DNA of 64,000 bases from Trebonia sp963836195 (lineage in GTDB: Bacteria > Actinomycetota > Actinomycetes > Streptosporangiales > Streptosporangiaceae): contig CAWIIX010000033.1 in assembly GCA_963836195.1 (NCBI GenBank), positions 496,001 to 560,000 on the forward strand, given 5' to 3'. A program made the position numbers and the translations under genes. This document shows, one piece after another, positions 63,743 through 64,000 of this stretch. The notes beneath the pieces were generated by a model that ran no database searches, was not told where the DNA came from, and saw only the letters and a program-made list of their open reading frames with translations. Position 1 is the stretch's first letter. Every line of letters begins with the position of its first letter.

Positions 63743-64000
63743 TTACGCCCCGCGCCGTCGGATGAGCCAGACTGCTCCCGCGATAAGGAGCGCGCTGACC
63801 GCCAGCAGCCAGCCGCCCTCGATCAGCTGGAACTGCCAGAACCGCGAGTCCGGCTGGACCGACTGCCACATCGTGTAGCCGTGGTTGGTCAGCCAGTTAG
63901 TGAACGCGTCCGAGCTCTGCGAGTTCTGCACGCTGGCCGGGGCCAGGCTGTTGACGGCGGCCTGGCTGACGTGCTGCCCGTTGGGCGCCTCGATCCAGCT
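63743..64000 (-). CDS. ABC transporter permease, C-terminal end (partial)
   Basis: The minus-strand frame is open from the right edge to the stop at 63743. The last 85 residues include WQSVQPDSRFWQFQLIEGGWLLAVSALLIAGAVWLIRRRGA. The pattern YQPxSRFWxFQxIE followed by one transmembrane helix and a basic RRR end is typical of actinobacterial ABC-2-type permeases. The preceding region (HVSQAAVNSLAPASVQNSQSS) is an outer loop. The start lies outside the window; the cognate ATPase is not seen. Confidence 0.7.
   Translation of the reverse strand, partial: SWIEAPNGQHVSQAAVNSLAPASVQNSQSSDAFTNWLTNHGYTMWQSVQPDSRFWQFQLIEGGWLLAVSALLIAGAVWLIRRRGA

Noticed and set aside
63436..63869. Minus-strand ORFs downstream of hemE
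   Set aside because: Arg-rich with no motif, and they overlap the in-frame ABC permease end.

Overview
The window is about 70% GC, with most stop codons coupled to the next start (GTGA, ATGA, TGATG) and many GTG starts. Together with the gene content (SigE-family ECF sigma factor, F420-type LLM oxidoreductase, DUF3710, DUF3000, CeoB/CeoC TrkA pair, ppk-mutT1, FprA-type ferredoxin reductase, two-domain MutT1) this points to a filamentous or related high-GC actinomycete chromosome. I cannot name the genus from sequence alone.

Layout. 1-3.2 kb is a damaged stretch: the end of an AI-2E family transporter, then dut and a DUF3710 gene that both carry frameshifts, then an M20 amidohydrolase pseudogene lying between two ~310-bp direct repeats. 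3.2-15.1 kb holds a membrane protein, a tandem-repeat/hairpin intergenic region, the ceoC/ceoB potassium-uptake regulators, an RNA uracil methyltransferase, a sigma factor with a membrane-anchored partner, a small GntR regulator with its own operator, an LLM oxidoreductase, a giant collagen-like Pro/Gly/Gln protein (frameshifted) and a DUF1932 dehydrogenase. 15.3-24 kb has aconitase, an acidic protein, a phospholipase C-type phosphoesterase, a methyltransferase and an exported PQQ-like propeller. 24-31.4 kb is accessory: pseudogene scraps, a MITE-like repeat, an EthA-like Baeyer-Villiger monooxygenase, an IclR regulator, a doubled YbjQ protein, an HpnA-like epimerase, CBS and cold-shock proteins.

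31.4-43.9 kb is the most coherent system. An IclR regulator (33742-34575, -) sits between a minus-strand operon (FAH-family hydrolase, VOC protein, methyltransferase) and a plus-strand series (two SDRs, a tandem GlcG/HbpS-domain protein, a ketopantoate-reductase-like enzyme, then a complete branched-chain-amino-acid-type ABC importer with a fused LivH-LivM permease). A near-identical palindrome, RTGAAAGYNACTTTCAT, lies upstream of the FAH operon, between the IclR gene and the SDR operon, and upstream of the importer. I read this as a self-contained, ligand-induced uptake and catabolism regulon for an unidentified organic acid or ring-cleavage product.

44-64 kb returns largely to core functions: quinone oxidoreductase, dxs, FprA, a receptor-like Ser/Thr kinase with a seven-repeat extracellular propeller-like domain, a papain-like-fold candidate, a sulfotransferase, a GH43-like propeller protein, ppk-mutT1, then dedA-rnd-DUF3000 on the minus strand, a zinc-ribbon protein, hemE, and the end of an ABC permease.

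Three families of short dispersed intergenic repeats occur here: a 48-bp hairpin with a conserved loop, a ~120-bp element with GATAACAGC ends, and a ~30-bp GGTCCGTTCG element. Many proteins also carry in-frame low-complexity tails built from 12-42-nt tandem repeats. No tRNA, rRNA, CRISPR array or intact transposase was seen.
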